Positions 33,118 to 40,486 of a stretch of 64,000 nt of DNA are shown here, piece after piece. This stretch comes from Bog-756 sp963718405 (GTDB taxonomy: Bacteria; Actinomycetota; Acidimicrobiia; Acidimicrobiales; RAAP-2). The number at the start of each line of letters is the position of its first letter. Position 1 is the stretch's first letter. The DNA lies in contig CAVQYZ010000002.1 in assembly GCA_963718405.1 (NCBI GenBank), forward strand, positions 496,001-560,000, read 5' to 3'. Made by a program: the position numbers and the translations under genes. Below the pieces are notes generated by a model that saw only the letters and a program-made list of their open reading frames with translations, searched no databases and was not told the DNA's origin.

Positions 33118-33537
33118 GTGCCATCACTGAAAGACTCCAAGACCGAGGCCAACCTCAAAGAAGCGTTCGCCGGCGAGAGCCAGGCCAACCGTCGCTACCT
33201 GTACTTCGCCCAGAAGGCTGACGTCGAGGGCTACCCCGACGTGGCGGCCCTGTTCCGCTCGGTGGCCGAGGGCGAGACCGGCCACGCCTTCGGGCACTTC
33301 GACTTCCTGCGCGAAGTCGGCGACCCGGTCACCGGCGTTCCGGTGGGGCCGACCGAGGACAACCTCAAGTCGGCTATCGAGGGTGAGACCTACGAGTACT
33401 CCGAGATGTACCCGGGCTTCGCCAAGACCGCCCGGGACGAGGGGTTCATCGAGGTCGCCGAGTGGCTGGAGACCCTGGCCCGCGCCGAGAAGAGCCACGC
33501 CGGTCGGTTCAGCGAGGGACTGGCCTCGATCTCCTGA
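33118..33537 (+). CDS. Rubrerythrin (ferritin-like diiron protein, no rubredoxin domain)
   Basis: GTG 33118 is preceded at 5 nt by AAAGGA and gives 139 residues. Diiron ligand motifs are present in order: NLKEAFAGESQANRRYLYFA (first E...ESQA), AEGETGHAFGHFDFL (ExxH), AIEGETYEYSEMYPGFA and ARAEKSHAGRF (second ExxH). The C-terminal rubredoxin domain of classical rubrerythrin is missing, so the protein depends on an external electron donor. It reduces hydrogen peroxide. It follows the Fur/PerR gene by 70 bp and is almost certainly part of that regulon. It has no encapsulin cargo peptide at its C-terminus. Confidence 0.93.
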   Translation: MPSLKDSKTEANLKEAFAGESQANRRYLYFAQKADVEGYPDVAALFRSVAEGETGHAFGHFDFLREVGDPVTGVPVGPTEDNLKSAIEGETYEYSEMYPGFAKTARDEGFIEVAEWLETLARAEKSHAGRFSEGLASIS

Positions 33538-33577
33538 GCGACCGCCGCGGCCCTCGGTGCCGCGGACTCATTGTGGT

Positions 33578-33618
33578 GAACGGTCCGGCCCTGGGCAACG
33601 CCCGGGGCCGGACCGTTC
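33578..33618 (+). terminator. Very strong hairpin between rubrerythrin and DUF3501 genes
   Basis: GAACGGTCCGGCCC (33578-33591) pairs perfectly with GGGCCGGACCGTTC (33605-33618). A U-G wobble and GGGC/GCCC extend the stem to a 3-nt loop (AAC), so about 19 pairs in all. No U-run follows, as in many actinobacterial terminators. It may terminate or dampen read-through into the next gene. Confidence 0.6.
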
Positions 33619-33644
33619 CGACACTGCCCCCGAAAGGATCCACC

Positions 33645-34263
33645 GTGAACCAGTCAGGACCGCTGACCCTGGACGACATCGCCGACCAACGGGCCTATGA
33701 ACGGGAGCGCGACGACTTCCGGGCTCAGGTCATCGCCGATGAAGCGGCTCCGTCGGATCAGTGTGGGGCCGGTCATCTCGATGACCTTCGAGAACCGCTT
33801 GACCATGCGCTTCCAGGTGCAGGAGATGGCGCGGGCCGAAAAGATGGTGACGGACGCCCAGATCCAGCACGAGCTCGATGTCTACAACAAGCTGCTGCCC
33901 GAACCGGGGGAGCTGTCGGCCACGCTCTTTCTCGAACTCACCACGGAGCAGGAGCTCCGCACCTGGCTGCCGAAGTTGGTGGGGGTGGAGCGGTCCTGTG
34001 AGTTCCGGATCGGGAGCGGGTCGGACGTGGCGGTGGTGGGGTCGGTGCCCGAACAGGAGCACCAGGCCAACCTGACCCGGGAGGAGACCACCTCGGCTGT
34101 GCACTACGTGCGGTTCCACTTCGACCAGGACGAGATCGAGGCCTTTGCCGCCGGTCCGGTCAGCCTGGCCGTCAACCATTCGGCCTACCCGGACGGCGAG
34201 CCCGGGACGTTGCTCGGCGATGCCAGCCGTGCCGAACTGCTCACCGACCTACGCGGGCAGTAG
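33645..34263 (+). pseudogene. DUF3501 family protein with frameshift
   Basis: GTG 33645 (SD AAAGGA 6 nt upstream) begins a frame reading LTLDDIADQRAYERERDDFR and AQVIA. The family then continues in another frame with MKRLRRISVGPVISMTFEN, RFQVQEMARAEKM, ELDVYNKLLPEPGELSATLF and VGVERSCEFRIG up to the stop at 34263. Deleting one base (G 33738) restores a continuous protein of about 205 residues. DUF3501 genes are commonly neighbours of rubrerythrin, often with an HdrD/GlpC-like Fe-S protein that is absent here. Function is unknown; a role in the rubrerythrin electron path is inferred from context. The lesion is a real mutation or a read error. Confidence 0.78.
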
Positions 34264-34289
34264 CGCCTCGGTAGGTCCTCTGTAGGTAG

Positions 34290-35279
34290 TCAGTGGGTAG
34301 GGACCAGTTCGGGCTGTCCCCCGGCGACCGGGGAGGGGTCGAGGGGCCCTGACTGAGTCGAGGGTGCGGTCCAAGCCGCAGCACAGAAACCCACCGCCAC
34401 GATGAAGGCCCCCGCGCTCTGCAGGACAGAACCGATGCCAAGGTCCCACTCCGTCGCCCCGGCGAAGGGGTGGAACACTTCGTACACCTCGGCCAGGTTC
34501 GAAGCGGCCAGCACCAGAAACGTCACTCCGAGGAGCGCCAACGGGGTGCGCCTTCTGCGCTCTGCCGTCAGGTTTGGTCGGTCGACGAGCAGCGCGGCGA
34601 AGCCCACCGCCATGAACACCAGCGCCAGGGCATTGCTGCAACCGAAGATCACCTGAGCCTTGGCTATCGCTCCGGTGTAGGAGATCCGATAGGGCCACGT
34701 CGAAACGATCACCCCGGCCGCGCCTACCGCCAGTCCGCTGCCGATGACCCAGGCTTGAGCCCGCACCCATGGCGGTCTCGCCGTCGTCGAGGCCAGGTGG
34801 TGGTGGTCACCGGATGAGACCTTGAACCTCAGCGAGGCCACCCAGAATCCGATGGCGGCGACGGCAAAGCCCAATGCCATGACCCCGTACGCCACGCAGA
34901 GCAGGACGTGTAGACCGAACCTTCCGAAGTTCGGTTCGCTCTGAGTGAGCCGGACTGCCTGGTAGGTCTCGGCGCTGTAGGCCAGCGCCAGGAGGAGGCC
35001 CGCGGCAGCCAGCAGCCCAAGGCCGACACGTGCTGCTGACACCGGACGGCTTCCACGATCGAGCCGGGGAAGCCAGAGCCAGAATGCCCAGCCGAAGAGG
35101 ACATAGAACAACGTGGACCCGGCCAGGGAGATCAACACCGCCACGTCATGCGACGTCCAACCCCCCGGAGAGGACCACACTCCCGGGAAGATCAGATAGG
35201 TCACCGTGGCCAGCCCGACGGCCGAAGCGACGAACCCGACCAGAACCACACTCCGAGAGACGCCAAGCGAACCCGCCAT
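34290..35279 (-). CDS. Integral membrane protein, about nine TM helices
   Basis: ATG 35279 (AGGA about 9 nt upstream) gives 329 residues; an upstream ATG at 35369 would prepend a hydrophilic, non-membrane segment and is rejected. Regular hydrophobic stretches of about 20 residues begin at the N-terminus (VVLVGFVASAVGLATVTYLIF) and recur through the protein with short charged loops such as LWLPRLDRGSRPVS and FKVSSGDHHHL. No catalytic or transport signature is recognised. The pattern resembles small actinobacterial integral membrane proteins of unknown function. It is convergent with the DUF3501 gene. Confidence 0.72.
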   Translation of the reverse strand: MAGSLGVSRSVVLVGFVASAVGLATVTYLIFPGVWSSPGGWTSHDVAVLISLAGSTLFYVLFGWAFWLWLPRLDRGSRPVSAARVGLGLLAAAGLLLALAYSAETYQAVRLTQSEPNFGRFGLHVLLCVAYGVMALGFAVAAIGFWVASLRFKVSSGDHHHLASTTARPPWVRAQAWVIGSGLAVGAAGVIVSTWPYRISYTGAIAKAQVIFGCSNALALVFMAVGFAALLVDRPNLTAERRRRTPLALLGVTFLVLAASNLAEVYEVFHPFAGATEWDLGIGSVLQSAGAFIVAVGFCAAAWTAPSTQSGPLDPSPVAGGQPELVPTH

Positions 35280-35590
35280 GCCGGTGATCCTAGGCCCCGC
35301 ATCAATTCCCCCCCCGATGGTGGCCTCCTCGAGCTGGTCCCCCGACCAGGCTGGGGCGGCGAACGCCACCGGACCGATGCGCTGTTGAACCAGAGATTCC
35401 CCTGTTAAACCGCTGAATGCGGTCCCCGGACAACCCTCAGTGGGTATTCATGCCCGTCCCGGGCAGGCCGCCGGGTGCGGACATATAGTCCGGCTGGGAC
35501 GGTCTCCCCCCTTCAACCGGGGCACTCGTCGGAACTCTCTCCGACAGCCTCTCTGGAGGGTCGAAGGACCGGTAAAGGTAGCGGTGAGCG
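35280..35590. other. Interval without a gene
   Basis: About 310 bp of divergent upstream sequence between the membrane-protein gene and the next plus-strand gene. No frame has an SD or family similarity. It holds an A+T-richer stretch near 35380-35415 (TGTTGAACC ... CTGTTAAACC, a near-direct repeat) that may include promoters. Confidence 0.5.
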
Positions 35591-36001
35591 ATGGACTTTT
35601 CTGAACCCGATCGGGTCAAGCCGGGCAGAGAGCTCGAGCGGTGGGAAGCCGAGATGTGGGCCATCCTGATTCCGTTGCGGGCCGGCCTCAACACCGCCAG
35701 TTGGTTGTCGACGCCGGAAGGGGCCCTGGCCGCCAGCGATCAGTTCCGCGCCATGGCCCGCGACTCGTCCAGGTGGCTGCTCAATCACCACTGCCCCATG
35801 CCGGACCTGGCCGTGGCGTTTACCCGGGTGCTCCGGTCATGCGTGGTGCTGGCCGATGTCCTCTCGGCGCAGGCTCAGAGTCCGGTGGGGGTGGACTGGC
35901 CCGCCCTCACCCGCGAAGTCAACGGCTACCGGAAGTTGCTGGAGCAGTTCCTGCACCTGATGAGGGATCGCTCCAGCGGAATTCCCTTCGACTCCTGGTA
36001 G
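35591..36001 (+). CDS. Hypothetical 136-aa helical protein
   Basis: Starts MDFSEPDRVKPGRELERWE and contains AGLNTASWLSTPEGALAASD, FRAMARDSSRWLLNHHCPM and LTREVNGYRKLLEQFLHLMRD. The composition predicts an all-helical soluble protein with an HHCPM segment that could bind metal. No family is recognised. GGTAGCGG-like purines precede the ATG, but no strong SD is seen. It is 45 bp upstream of the chloramphenicol-phosphotransferase-like gene, which has its own promoter-like box. Confidence 0.6.
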   Translation: MDFSEPDRVKPGRELERWEAEMWAILIPLRAGLNTASWLSTPEGALAASDQFRAMARDSSRWLLNHHCPMPDLAVAFTRVLRSCVVLADVLSAQAQSPVGVDWPALTREVNGYRKLLEQFLHLMRDRSSGIPFDSW

Positions 36002-36034
36002 TCCCGGCTCCCTCGCGGCCCGTCCAGCTGGCGA

Positions 36035-36040
36035 TACGCT
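36035..36040 (+). promoter_or_regulatory. -10 box for the CPT-like gene
   Basis: TACGCT followed by 6 nt (GAACAG) and GTG 36047; a leaderless arrangement. Confidence 0.45.
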
Positions 36041-36046
36041 GAACAG

Positions 36047-36634
36047 GTGCATGCCGAGGTCATCGTGCTCAACGGTGGCTCGAGCTCTGGAACATCCACG
36101 CTGGCCCGTTGCCTGCAAGGTCTTCTCGGGCCGACCTGGTTGACCTTGGGCGTCGATGATCTGATCCGGGCTCTTCCCGGTGGGGAGAGTGTGGACCATC
36201 AAATCCGGATCCTTGTTGATGGCGACGAACCGACCGTCCATGCATCGGGCATCGAGTTCTCAGCCGACGGTTCGGTCACCGTCGATGCACGGTTTCGCCA
36301 GGCCGAGGGGGCCTGGTACCAGGGACTGGCCTCCATGGCCCGATGCGGAACGGGCGTCATCATCGATGAAGTGTTCCTCGGGGCCCGAGCTTCGCAGGAG
36401 CGGTTGTCCCGGGCCCTGACCGACCTGGCCGTGTTGTGGGTCGGTGTCCGTTGCGCCCCTGAGGTCGCCGAGGCCCGGGAACGCCTGCGCCACGACCGCG
36501 TTCCGGGCATGGCTCGACGTCAAGCGGAACAGGTCCACCAAGGGGTGGTCTACGACCTCGTCGTCGATACCACCTCGACCACCGCCGTGGAGTGCGCCCA
36601 GACCATCACCGGCTACCTGACCGGCGCGGCCTGA
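36047..36634 (+). CDS. Chloramphenicol phosphotransferase-like kinase
   Basis: A 195-residue P-loop kinase of the CPT family. Walker A is LNGGSSSGTSTL (residues about 8-19) and the catalytic Asp lies in LTLGVDDLIRALPG (Asp37, the same position as in Streptomyces CPT). DEVFLG and VGVRCAPEVAEARERLRHDRVPG (lid arginines) are also typical. The reference enzyme phosphorylates the C3 hydroxyl of chloramphenicol, but many chromosomal relatives have unknown substrates, so this is not proof of resistance. It follows the helical hypothetical gene and may be transcribed on its own. Confidence 0.88.
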   Translation: MHAEVIVLNGGSSSGTSTLARCLQGLLGPTWLTLGVDDLIRALPGGESVDHQIRILVDGDEPTVHASGIEFSADGSVTVDARFRQAEGAWYQGLASMARCGTGVIIDEVFLGARASQERLSRALTDLAVLWVGVRCAPEVAEARERLRHDRVPGMARRQAEQVHQGVVYDLVVDTTSTTAVECAQTITGYLTGAA

Positions 36635-36658
36635 TAGCCCTCCGGCGGGTGTGACCGA

Positions 36659-37465
36659 TCAGCGGTAAGCCAGATGCACCGCAGCGTCGGGCGTGTTGAT
36701 CCGGAAGGACAGGCTCTCTTCGATATAGAGCTCCACCGAGTCGGCGTCCGAGGATCGGTAGCCCACCGAGAAGTCCTCGCCCACCGTCAGCTCGAAGTCG
36801 CCGCCCCGCTGGCTCAGCACCACTGCGCCATCGACGGCCGGGGCCCACACCACCGGTCCGTCGAGGATCTGGCGGAGGTGCTCAAAGACCGGATAACCAC
36901 CGTGCTCGGTGGTCTCGGTGACGCCGGTGAAGCACCGCGCCCCCAAGGCGATGGCGTACGGTCCGGCGATGTCGGCGGCCCGGAGGGCCGCCACGGCTTT
37001 GGCCACGTGCTCGGGGTAGCGGGTGTAGTCGTTGCTGATGACCACCGGCTCGTGCGGTGACACTGCCACCACTCCGGCCACCAGACCCGGCTCGTAGCCG
37101 TGGAAGACCAGGTGGTCCTCGGCCAGGGCCGCGGCCCGGCCGGCGGCGATCACCGGGTCCAGGTCGAGGTCGGTGGCGCCACGGTCCGCCGCGGCCAGCT
37201 CCGACCGGGCCAGCGTGAAGTAGGAGCGCAGCTCGATCAGAGGCATGACCTTGCGGATGGCCGCTTCCACCGGGCCCAGCGGGGAGCTGTCCAGGGCGTC
37301 CACCCGGCCCACGTCCACCGACGAGAACTCCCACCCCTTGGGCCCACTGAAGTCCACCAGCCGGCGGGCGGCCAAAAAGTGCTTCAGCGAGCGGGCGGCC
37401 TCTGCGTCGATCTGGCTCCACGAGTCGTCGGTGACCGGGGCCTTCTCTCGCATCAGGTGGTTCAT
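36659..37465 (-). CDS. Encapsulin nanocompartment shell protein (family 1)
   Basis: ATG 37465 gives 268 residues with the HK97-fold encapsulin signature throughout. The N-terminal arm is MNHLMREKAPVTDDSWSQID, then AARRLVDFSGPKGWEFSSV. The central part has LIELRSYFTLARSEL, AALAEDHLVFHGYEP and ISNDYTRYPEHVAKAVAALR. The C-terminal part has GPYAIALGARCFTGVTETTEHGG (short: GPYAIALG, ETTEHGGYPVFEHL), GPVVWAPAVDGAVVLSQRGGDFEL, GEDFSVGYRSSD and YIEESLSFRINTP. Encapsulins self-assemble into icosahedral shells that hold enzymes carrying a C-terminal cargo peptide. It overlaps the preceding nitrobindin-like gene by 4 bp (ATGA), so the two are translationally coupled; its SD (AGGA) lies in the 3' end of that gene. 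Confidence 0.95.
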   Translation of the reverse strand: MNHLMREKAPVTDDSWSQIDAEAARSLKHFLAARRLVDFSGPKGWEFSSVDVGRVDALDSSPLGPVEAAIRKVMPLIELRSYFTLARSELAAADRGATDLDLDPVIAAGRAAALAEDHLVFHGYEPGLVAGVVAVSPHEPVVISNDYTRYPEHVAKAVAALRAADIAGPYAIALGARCFTGVTETTEHGGYPVFEHLRQILDGPVVWAPAVDGAVVLSQRGGDFELTVGEDFSVGYRSSDADSVELYIEESLSFRINTPDAAVHLAYR

Positions 37466-38172
37466 GGGAGTGTCCTGCTTTCGTGTCGTAGGTTTCCGAT
37501 TCCAAGACATCCGTCCGTGGCCGCGGCGGCAGCCAGCGCCAGCGGGTTGGGGGTGGGAGGTCCGATCCTGGTGAGGGTGTTGCGGTCGGTGTGGGGAAAG
37601 GGCTCGTCCCGGTCGGGGATGTCCAACACCCCCTCTTCCTCGTACGACCAGGTTCCGTCGGGATTGGCCGTCACCTTCATCCGATAGCTGAGGGTCCGGA
37701 AGGCCTGGTCGAGGAAGGGGTTGGACAAGATGCCGAATACCTCGGTGCCCACCTCGGCCCGGACCTCGAACTCGGTGGCGTCCGGCTCGGCGGTCCCGCC
37801 GGCCAGCAGCACCTGTCCCCGGGGAATGCCCAGGGTCAGGAGGACGGCGTTGGTGGCGGGCTCCCACAGCCAGAACCCCACCTGGTCGTGGAACGTCTCC
37901 ACCTCGCCGGGCTTCACGATGTGGGTGTGGTAGCGGAGGCCGTAGAACAGCTGGGGCCCGTTGGTCTGGCGGTCGATGGGCTGCAGCTCGATGTGCTCGT
38001 CGAAGGTGTTGGCCTCGGCCCCGCCCACGGCGGGGTGCTGGTCGGCCCCACCGGTCCCCTCCCAGATGCCGGCCATCGGGCCCAGGGGGCCCAGGTTCGA
38101 CAGGGTGTCAGGATCGCCGTCGGGCTCGGTATAGATGTCGGCACCGTAGGGATCCGCTGCGGTGACACTCAT
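37462..38172 (-). CDS. Nitrobindin-like heme beta-barrel protein with encapsulin cargo peptide
   Basis: ATG 38172 gives 236 residues. The N-terminal part (about 30-205) is the nitrobindin/FABP-like heme-binding beta-barrel: LGPMAGIWEGTGGADQHP (GxWxGxG motif, residues 33-47), ELQPIDRQTNGPQLFYGLRY, GEVETFHDQVGFWLWEPA and ILSNPFLDQAFRTLSY. His194 in PFPHTDRNTL is the candidate heme ligand. A Pro/Ala linker (PPTPNPLALAAAAATDG) then leads to LGIGNLR (223-229), which matches the encapsulin targeting consensus (D/G)SLGIGSL(R/K). It immediately precedes and overlaps the shell gene. The predicted role is an encapsulated heme protein acting on nitric oxide, peroxynitrite or peroxide; this is inferred. 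Confidence 0.9.
   Translation of the reverse strand: MSVTAADPYGADIYTEPDGDPDTLSNLGPLGPMAGIWEGTGGADQHPAVGGAEANTFDEHIELQPIDRQTNGPQLFYGLRYHTHIVKPGEVETFHDQVGFWLWEPATNAVLLTLGIPRGQVLLAGGTAEPDATEFEVRAEVGTEVFGILSNPFLDQAFRTLSYRMKVTANPDGTWSYEEEGVLDIPDRDEPFPHTDRNTLTRIGPPTPNPLALAAAAATDGCLGIGNLRHESRTLP
37486..37512 (-). other. Encapsulin cargo-loading peptide coding segment
   Basis: Codons 221-229 of the nitrobindin-like gene read GCLGIGNLR, where well-studied cargoes have GSLGIGSLK or similar. The hydrophobic Leu-Ile-Leu spacing that fits the shell's inner pocket is kept; Ser is replaced by Cys and by Asn. Seven residues (HESRTLP) follow, and the encapsulin SD lies directly behind. Confidence 0.85.
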
Positions 38173-38231
38173 TGTCGGCCAGTCCCTCCGCTTCCGTTCT
38201 CGCTCGTCGCGCCGGTCCCCGGTGTCCGCAC

Positions 38232-38237
38232 AGTGTA
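38232..38237 (-). promoter_or_regulatory. Candidate -10 box for the cargo-encapsulin operon
   Basis: TACACT on the minus strand would place the transcript start near 38225, giving a leader of about 50 nt that contains GGAGGG 11 nt before ATG 38172. No clear -35 is seen. Confidence 0.35.
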
Positions 38238-38422
38238 GGTCGGTGCCCTTTCCCACGGGACCGAGCGCACCCGGTCTGGCCAGGGCGGGCGCCGGCCCTG
38301 GAGCCCGGCAAGGTTTCCGTCCGCCCACCGGGCCACGTTGCTGCAAGGTGGGTGGCCCACCATCGACCCGTCACCCTCGTGGGTGGTCCGGAGCGGTCGC
38401 CCGAGGGCGGTCCGGCCGGCAG

Positions 38423-38436
38423 TGCACCTCGGTGCA
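38423..38436 (+). promoter_or_regulatory. Inverted repeat upstream of the ssb paralogue
   Basis: TGCACC-TC-GGTGCA is a perfect 6-bp inverted repeat with a 2-bp centre, just before the SD (AGAAGGGGAA) of the SSB gene. It could be an operator or an RNA hairpin controlling translation. Confidence 0.35.
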
Positions 38437-38454
38437 GGAGAGAAGGGGAACATC

Positions 38455-38889
38455 ATGACCACGGCCACAACCACCACCATCACCGGAAACCTCACCCGAG
38501 ACCCGGAGATCCGTTACACCCGCGAAGGGCAGGCCACCACCTCCCTGGGCGTAGCGGTGAATCGCCGCTGGCAGAACCGGGAGACCAACGAGTGGGAGGA
38601 GTCGACCTCGTTCTTCGACGTGGTCACCTGGCGGGACCTGGCGGAGAACGTGGCCCTGAGCCTGACCAAGGGAATGCGGGTGGTGGTGACCGGTCGACTC
38701 GAGCAGCGCAGCTGGGAGACCGAGGAGGGGGACCGTCGATTCAAGGTGGAGATCGTGGCCGACGAGATCGGCGCCAGCCTGCGTTTCGCCACCGTCGACG
38801 TGCACAAGGTGGAGCGCCCCGGGGCCGCCGAAGGCGATCCTGCATCGGCTGCCACCTCCGACTCCGAGTCCATGGGATCGCCGGCGTGA
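38455..38889 (+). CDS. ssb: Single-stranded DNA-binding protein (SSB paralogue)
   Basis: ATG 38455 has AAGGGGAA 5 nt upstream and gives 144 residues. The OB-fold (about 5-105) is clear: TITGNLTRDPEIRYTREGQ, LGVAVNRRW, FFDVVTWRDLAENVALSL, KGMRVVVTGRLEQRSWE and RRFKVEIVADEIGASLRFAT. The C-terminal part is only about 35 residues and ends DSESMGSPA: the usual acidic tip (DDDIPF-like) that binds partner proteins is absent. It is therefore more like the accessory SSBs seen in actinomycetes than the replicative one. Its stop overlaps the next gene by 4 bp (GTGA), and it is divergent from the encapsulin operon. Confidence 0.93.
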   Translation: MTTATTTTITGNLTRDPEIRYTREGQATTSLGVAVNRRWQNRETNEWEESTSFFDVVTWRDLAENVALSLTKGMRVVVTGRLEQRSWETEEGDRRFKVEIVADEIGASLRFATVDVHKVERPGAAEGDPASAATSDSESMGSPA

Positions 38890-39134
38890 GCCTCCCGGAG
38901 GCTCCCGCCCGGCCCGGCCTGGTCGACCGCACCCGGACCGACCATCGGGATACGGAGACCCTGGTGGCGGTGCGCTTCACCCCGATCGTACGGCTGACCA
39001 AGCAGGAGGCCTTCGCAGCCTGCCAGGCTCTGGCCGATGCCGACCGCGCCCTGCTCCAAGCGGGCCGGTCGGCGGAGGCCACCGCCCTCGGCGACCTGTT
39101 CGACCTGTTCGAGGAGCGACTGGTGGCCCGTTGA
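38886..39134 (+). CDS. Small helical protein coupled to the SSB paralogue
   Basis: GTG 38886 overlaps the ssb stop (GTGA), so translation is coupled. The 82-residue product begins MSLPEAPARPGLVDRTRTD and has a helical second half containing LTKQEAFAACQALADADRALL and GDLFDLFEERLVAR. It has no known domain. Coupling to ssb suggests a role in DNA metabolism, but this is only context. Confidence 0.6.
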   Translation: MSLPEAPARPGLVDRTRTDHRDTETLVAVRFTPIVRLTKQEAFAACQALADADRALLQAGRSAEATALGDLFDLFEERLVAR

Positions 39135-39295
39135 GCCCGTGACCTCCACCCCGGCCCCCGGTCGGTCGCCACCACCGGTTTGCTATCGTCGCCGCTGATC
39201 CCATCGGGCCACTTCTGGTGCGGGAGTCGACCGGGGCACCTGGTTCCATTCGTCCGCCTCCGACCGCTCCGACGACCCGGGACGCCCACCACGCC

Positions 39296-40486
39296 ATGGA
39301 CCTCCGAGACCAACCCGAGGACGAAGCCTTCCGCCAGGAGGTGCGCGCCTGGCTGGCCTCCCACGTGGTGGGGGAGTTTGCGGCCCTCGGGGGCCGGGGC
39401 GGGTCCGGCGATGAGACGTTCGGGTTCGAGACCCGGCTGGCCTGGGAGCAGGTGCTGGCGGCCGACGGTTGGACCGGCATCGGTTGGCCGGTCGAGTACG
39501 GCGGCCGGGGGGCGTCCATCGCCCATCAGGTCATCTTCAACGAGGAGTACGTGCGGGCCAAGGCCCCCGGCCGGGTCAGCGTGCTGGGCGAAGGTCTGCT
39601 CGGGCCGACCATCATCCAGTACGGGACCGAGGACCAGAAGGCCCGTTTCCTGCCGCCCATCCTGGCCGGGACCGAGCTGTGGTGCCAGGGGTACTCGGAG
39701 CCCAACGCCGGCAGCGACCTGGCCAACGTGCAGACCCGGGCGGAAGTGGACGGCGACGAGTGGGTGGTGACCGGCCAGAAGGTGTGGACCTCCCTGGCCC
39801 ACCAGTCCGACTGGTGCTTCGTGGTCTGTCGCACCGAGCCCGGCTCGTCGCGCCACAAAGGCCTCTCCTATCTATTGGTACCCATGGACCAACCCGGCAT
39901 CGACGTCCGGCCCATCACCCAGCTCACCAAGACCTCGGAGTTCAACGAGGTGTTCTTCGACGGGGCCCGGACCGCCCGCCACAACGTGGTGGGGGAGGTG
40001 GGGGACGGCTGGCGGGTGGCCCTGGCCACCTTGGCCTTCGAGCGCGGGGTGGGGCTGCTCGGCCACCAGCTCTCGTTCCGTCGCCAGCTGGACCAACTCC
40101 TCGAGGTGGCCCGGGCCAACGGCTCGGCTTCGGACCCGGTCCTCCGGCAGCGACTGGCCCGCTCCTACGGCGAGTTGGAGATCCTGCGCTACAACACCTT
40201 GCGCAGCCTGTCCGGCTTCGACGGGCCGGTGGCGCCACCCGAGGCGTCGATCATCAAGCTGTACTGGGCCAGCTGGCACCGCCGGCTCGGCGAGCTGGCC
40301 ATCGACGTCCTGGGGCCGGCCGGCCTGGTGCTCGAGCAACCGCCCTACGAGTTGGACGAGTTCCAGCGCACCTTCTTGTTCAGCCGGTCCGAGACCATCT
40401 ACGGCGGCTCCAACGAGATCCAGAAGAACATCATCGGCGAGCGGGTGCTGGGCCTGCCGCCCGAACCGAAGGGGACCGGCAGATGA
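39296..40486 (+). CDS. Acyl-CoA dehydrogenase
   Basis: From ATG 39296 the product has 396 residues. ACAD landmarks are GWTGIGWPVEYGGRGASIAHQ, LWCQGYSEPNAGSDLANVQT (FAD/substrate loop), WVVTGQKVWTSLAHQSDWCF, KTSEFNEVFFDGAR and IYGGSNEIQKNIIGERVLGL (short motifs). The GWPVEYGG and SEPNAGSDLA signatures place it with bulky-substrate dehydrogenases common in steroid and terpenoid pathways. The Glu seen in MCAD (YEGT) is replaced by Gly in IYGGS, so the base is expected on another helix. A frame extension to GTG 39218 is less conserved. It overlaps the SDR gene by 4 bp (ATGA). Confidence 0.9.
   Translation: MDLRDQPEDEAFRQEVRAWLASHVVGEFAALGGRGGSGDETFGFETRLAWEQVLAADGWTGIGWPVEYGGRGASIAHQVIFNEEYVRAKAPGRVSVLGEGLLGPTIIQYGTEDQKARFLPPILAGTELWCQGYSEPNAGSDLANVQTRAEVDGDEWVVTGQKVWTSLAHQSDWCFVVCRTEPGSSRHKGLSYLLVPMDQPGIDVRPITQLTKTSEFNEVFFDGARTARHNVVGEVGDGWRVALATLAFERGVGLLGHQLSFRRQLDQLLEVARANGSASDPVLRQRLARSYGELEILRYNTLRSLSGFDGPVAPPEASIIKLYWASWHRRLGELAIDVLGPAGLVLEQPPYELDEFQRTFLFSRSETIYGGSNEIQKNIIGERVLGLPPEPKGTGR

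Noticed and set aside
33118..33537. Rubrerythrin as a second encapsulin cargo
   Set aside because: It ends AGRFSEGLASIS with no LGIGSL-type peptide and is 3.5 kb from the shell gene with its own operon context.
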